Shown here piece by piece: positions 24,910 through 27,761 of a stretch of 27,761 bases of DNA (position 1 is the first letter of the stretch; the number at the start of each line of letters is the position of its first letter). This stretch comes from Phytophthora sp. 'mugwort'. Lineage: Eukaryota; Oomycota; Peronosporomycetes; Peronosporales; Peronosporaceae. The notes under the pieces were generated by a model. That model saw only the letters and a program-made list of their open reading frames with translations, was not told where the DNA came from and made no database searches. The DNA lies in NCBI GenBank assembly GCA_033558025.1, contig JAUCEF010000107.1, positions 1 through 27,761 on the forward strand. Reading direction: 5' to 3'. Position numbers and translations under genes: made by a program.

Positions 24910-26489
24910 TTTAAATTGTATTCATTGTACACGTTGTGTACGTTTTGCTAATGAAATTTGTGGAATTGACGGTTTAGGTACAACAGGTCGTGGTAATAAA
25001 ACTGAAATTAATTTTTATTCTTCAAATATTTTTAAATCCGAATTTTCTGGTAATTTAGTAGATTTATGTCCTGTTGGTGCATTAACTTCTAAACCCTATA
25101 CTTTTAAAGCACGTTCTTGGGAATTAAAAAAAAAAGAGGGTATTGCTATTTTAGATAGTATTGGTTCAAATATTAAAATTGATATTTTTAATAATGAAAT
25201 TATACGTATTTTACCTAAAACTAATTTTAATATTAATAAAGAATGGATATCAGATAAAACAAGATATTTTTTTGATAGTTTAAAATATCAACGATTAAAA
25301 TATCCATTATTAAAAGATAATCAAAACAATTTTCATAGGATTTCTTGGTTAGATGCTCTAAATATTATTAATAAAAAATTGATAATTACAGATAGTTTTA
25401 ATGCTAAAAGTATTATTGGTGATTTAACTGATTTAGAATCTCTTTTTTTATTAAAAAAAAATTTAAATAAATTAGGAATTTCAAATGTAAATTATGAACA
25501 ATTTTTAAAAAATCGACAAATTAAGATAAATTCTGATTTAGCTTCAAATTTTTTATTTAATAATACTTTAAAATCTATTGAAGAATCTGATGTTTGTTTA
25601 ATAATTGGTAGTGATATTCGTCAAGAAGGTTCTATTTTAAATATTCATTTAATTAATCGTTTAAAAAAAGGAAATTTTAAAATAGCATATATCGGTAATA
25701 AAATTAATTTTACTTATCCAGTAAAACATTTAGGATTAACTTTTAAAACTTTAATAAATATTATTTTAGGAAAACATGTATTTTGTAAACAATTAAAAAA
25801 AGCAAAAAAACCTTTAATTATTATAGGTAGTAATATTTTAAATCAAAAAAATGGTTTTTTTTTTATTATCAAAATTAAAAAATTTATCATTTATTAACCA
25901 TAATATTAATTTCTTTAATTTTCAAACTTCTTTAATTAATTTTTTTGAAATTACTTTTCCAAAATCATTAAATATGTTAAATAATTCAAAATTATATTAT
26001 TTATTTAATACAAATTTACAAAATAAATTAAAAATAACTAAAAATAGTTTTGTTATTTATCAAGGACATCATTTTACTAAAGATGCTCAAAATTCAAATC
26101 TAATTTTACCTGGATTAACTTTTTTAGAAAAAAATGGAATGTATATTAATTTAGAAGGTTTTATTCAAAAAAATGAACAAATTTTAAATGTAAATATAGA
26201 ACAACGTAAAGATTCTATAATTTATAGAAATCTTTATAAATTTTTATTAAATAAAAATCAATCTAAATCAGAAGCTTTTTTAAAAATTAAAGATATTTTA
26301 CCTTATTTATTAAAAAAAAAAATAAAAATTATTTATAATTTTAGTTTTAATAAAAAATTTTTAAAAATTAATATTAATTTTTTAGATTCATTAATTAAAA
26401 ATAATTATTATACAAATATATTAGAACAATATTCAAAAATATTGATTAATTCTAATAAAATTTTCAAAAATCAATCAAAATTATTATGA
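24896..26489 (+). CDS. nad11: NADH dehydrogenase subunit 11 (75 kDa), N-terminal part missing and interrupted by +1 frameshift
   Basis: NuoG homologue, the iron-sulfur electron conduit of the complex I peripheral arm. The frame opens after a stop at 24893 and goes straight into [13 protein letters not shown], then GLGTTGRGN and [12 protein letters not shown], the four-Cys N4 cluster motif, then the molybdopterin-like domain. Missing are the N1b ferredoxin domain and the N5 His-Cys motif, about 140 residues, and there is no in-frame ATG before the frameshift. A second defect: at a T10 tract (25855-25864, after AATGG) the frame ends soon after (stop 25895-25897) and the protein continues in the +1 frame to TGA 26487-26489 with [30 protein letters not shown], a clear NuoG block. 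Skipping one T joins them (about 530 codons). The last 4 nt overlap nad1 (ATGA). N-terminus may be encoded elsewhere. Confidence 0.9.
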
Positions 26490-27466
26490 TATACACAATT
26501 TTAAAATTTTTAATTTTCATATTACCTTTATTAATTGCTGTGGCTTATTTTACTTTAGTTGAACGTAAAATATTAGCTTCTATTCAAAGAAGAAGAGGAC
26601 CTAATGTTGTAGGTACTTTTGGATTATTACAACCATTAGCTGATGGTCTTAAATTATTCGTAAAAGAAACAATTTTACCAAGTAATGCTGATGTAATTTT
26701 ATTTATATTTGCACCTATTTTAGCTTTTTTTTTAAGTCTATTAAGTTGGACAATAATACCTTTAGGTTTTGGTATGTTTTTTACTGAATTAAATATTGGT
26801 ATTTTATATTTAATAGCAATTTCATCTTTAGGTGTATACGGTGTTATTATAGGTGGTTGGTCAAGTAATTCTAAATATTCGTTTTTAGGGGCTTTAAGAT
26901 CAACAGCACAAATGATTTCATATGAATTAACTATTGGGTTTTCAATTCTTTCAGTAATTGTTTGTGCAAAATCTTTAAATTTAATTTCTATTATTTGGGC
27001 ACAAAAAACGGTATGGTATTGTTTTCCTCTTTTTCCTATTTTTATAATTTTTTTTATATCTTGTTTAGCAGAAACAAATCGACATCCCTTTGATTTACCT
27101 GAAGCTGAAGCTGAATTAGTTTCAGGTTATAATGTAGAATATTCTGCAATGGGTTTTGCATTATTTTTTTTAGGTGAATATGCTAATATGTTATTAATGA
27201 GTAGTTTAACTACGATTTTATTTTTAGGTGGTTGGTTAGCACCTTTCCCTTTTAGTATAAATTGTATTAATTTTTTACCCGGATCTTTTTGGTTTAGTAT
27301 TAAAATTTGTTTTTTTGTTGTTTTATTTGTAGTTGCTCGAGCTATTTTACCTCGATATCGTTATGACCAATTAATGCGTTTAGGTTGGAAAGTATTTCTA
27401 CCTTTTTCATTATCCTGGTTTTTATATACTGCAAGTATTTTAATAAGTTTTAATTGGTTAATTTAA
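26486..27466 (+). CDS. nad1: NADH dehydrogenase subunit 1
   Basis: A 326-residue membrane subunit of complex I (NuoH homologue) beside the quinone cavity. Signature [19 protein letters not shown] lies near residues 25-43, and [21 protein letters not shown] near 192-212 is the invariant quinone-loop, followed by [37 protein letters not shown] near 285 is standard. Length is normal. It overlaps nad11 by ATGA, which implies co-transcription. Two nucleotides separate its stop from nad4L. Confidence 0.99.
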   Translation: MIYTILKFLIFILPLLIAVAYFTLVERKILASIQRRRGPNVVGTFGLLQPLADGLKLFVKETILPSNADVILFIFAPILAFFLSLLSWTIIPLGFGMFFTELNIGILYLIAISSLGVYGVIIGGWSSNSKYSFLGALRSTAQMISYELTIGFSILSVIVCAKSLNLISIIWAQKTVWYCFPLFPIFIIFFISCLAETNRHPFDLPEAEAELVSGYNVEYSAMGFALFFLGEYANMLLMSSLTTILFLGGWLAPFPFSINCINFLPGSFWFSIKICFFVVLFVVARAILPRYRYDQLMRLGWKVFLPFSLSWFLYTASILISFNWLI

Positions 27467-27468
27467 TT

Positions 27469-27761
27469 ATGAATATTTTAAATCATTTTATTTTTACTTT
27501 TTTTTTATTCTGTCTTGGATTATTTGGTATAATTTTAAATAGACAGAATATTATTATTATTTTAATGTCTATTGAATTATTATTATTATCAATTAATTTA
27601 AATTTTATTTATTTTGCAGTTTTAATTGATGATATAATAGGACAAGTTTTTTCTTTATTAATTTTAACAGTAGCTGCAGCAGAATCAGCTATTGGATTAG
27701 CTATTATGATTATTTTCTTTAAATTATATGGAGATATTTCAATTTATAAAATAAATTTATT
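27469..27761 (+). CDS. nad4L: NADH dehydrogenase subunit 4L, cut by window end
   Basis: 97 complete codons are present from ATG 27469 and the window ends in the frame, so only the last few residues (family about 100) are missing. Three helices are visible. The protein carries [19 protein letters not shown] (the conserved Glu in helix 2, near residue 36) and [19 protein letters not shown] near 66-84 (the second conserved Glu), typical of NuoK. It follows nad1 by 2 nt, forming the nad11-nad1-nad4L unit. Confidence 0.97.
   Translation, partial: MNILNHFIFTFFLFCLGLFGIILNRQNIIIILMSIELLLLSINLNFIYFAVLIDDIIGQVFSLLILTVAAAESAIGLAIMIIFFKLYGDISIYKINL

Overview
This window is mitochondrial DNA from a protist. 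It is strongly AT-rich and packed with rRNA, tRNA, respiratory-chain, ATP-synthase and ribosomal-protein genes, with no plastid or nuclear genes. Trp is read as TGG with a CCA-anticodon trnW, and nad11 ends in TGA, so the genetic code looks standard. The gene set (nad7, nad9, nad11, atp1, rps7, rps10, rps12, rpl5, rpl14) and the orders trnY-rns-trnW-cox2-small orf-cox1 and nad2-trnF-rps10-trnR-trnQ-trnI-trnV-rps12-rps7 point to a stramenopile, most likely an oomycete or close relative. That placement rests on remembered gene orders and was not searched. Both window ends cut genes (rnl on the left, nad4L on the right), so this is part of a larger chromosome.

Layout. Block 1 (1-8757, + strand) holds the 3' end of rnl, trnN-S-M-P-M, rpl14, rpl5, trnG(GCC), an unidentified 186-codon membrane orf, trnG(UCC), trnY, a repeat-bearing spacer, rns, trnW, a 592-nt spacer with a 23-bp inverted repeat, cox2, a 32-codon orf, cox1, and an unidentified 137-codon orf ending at a perfect 12-bp hairpin. 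Block 2 (9139-17114, - strand, transcribed right to left) holds nad7, an L10-like orf, trnH, nad4, trnE, atp1, nad5, nad6 and trnR(UCU). Block 3 (17231-end, + strand) holds nad2, trnF, rps10, trnR(GCG)-Q-I-V, rps12-rps7 (overlapping), cox3, atp6, trnD, nad3, atp9, nad9, cob, nad11, nad1 and nad4L. Blocks 1 and 2 converge on a 381-nt spacer; blocks 2 and 3 diverge from a 116-nt spacer carrying a 21-T run.

Together the genes encode the membrane and part of the peripheral arm of complex I, complex III cytochrome b, the complex IV core, ATP synthase subunits alpha, a and c, and part of the mitochondrial ribosome. The 18 tRNAs mostly punctuate transcripts. Where no tRNA is present, intergenic gaps often carry strong AT stem-loops instead.

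The most unusual signal is that three otherwise well-conserved genes (rpl5, nad2, nad11) are each interrupted by the same lesion: one extra T in a T-run preceded by G, so each needs a +1 shift to read through. A T10 run preceded by the same ATGG in cox1 is read normally. In addition, nad11 has no ATG and begins at its N4 iron-sulfur motif directly against the end of cob, lacking roughly the first 140 residues. Also notable are two unidentified membrane orfs, an exact 12-nt motif upstream of cox2, nad5 and atp9, and decamer repeats with a G7 tract upstream of rns.
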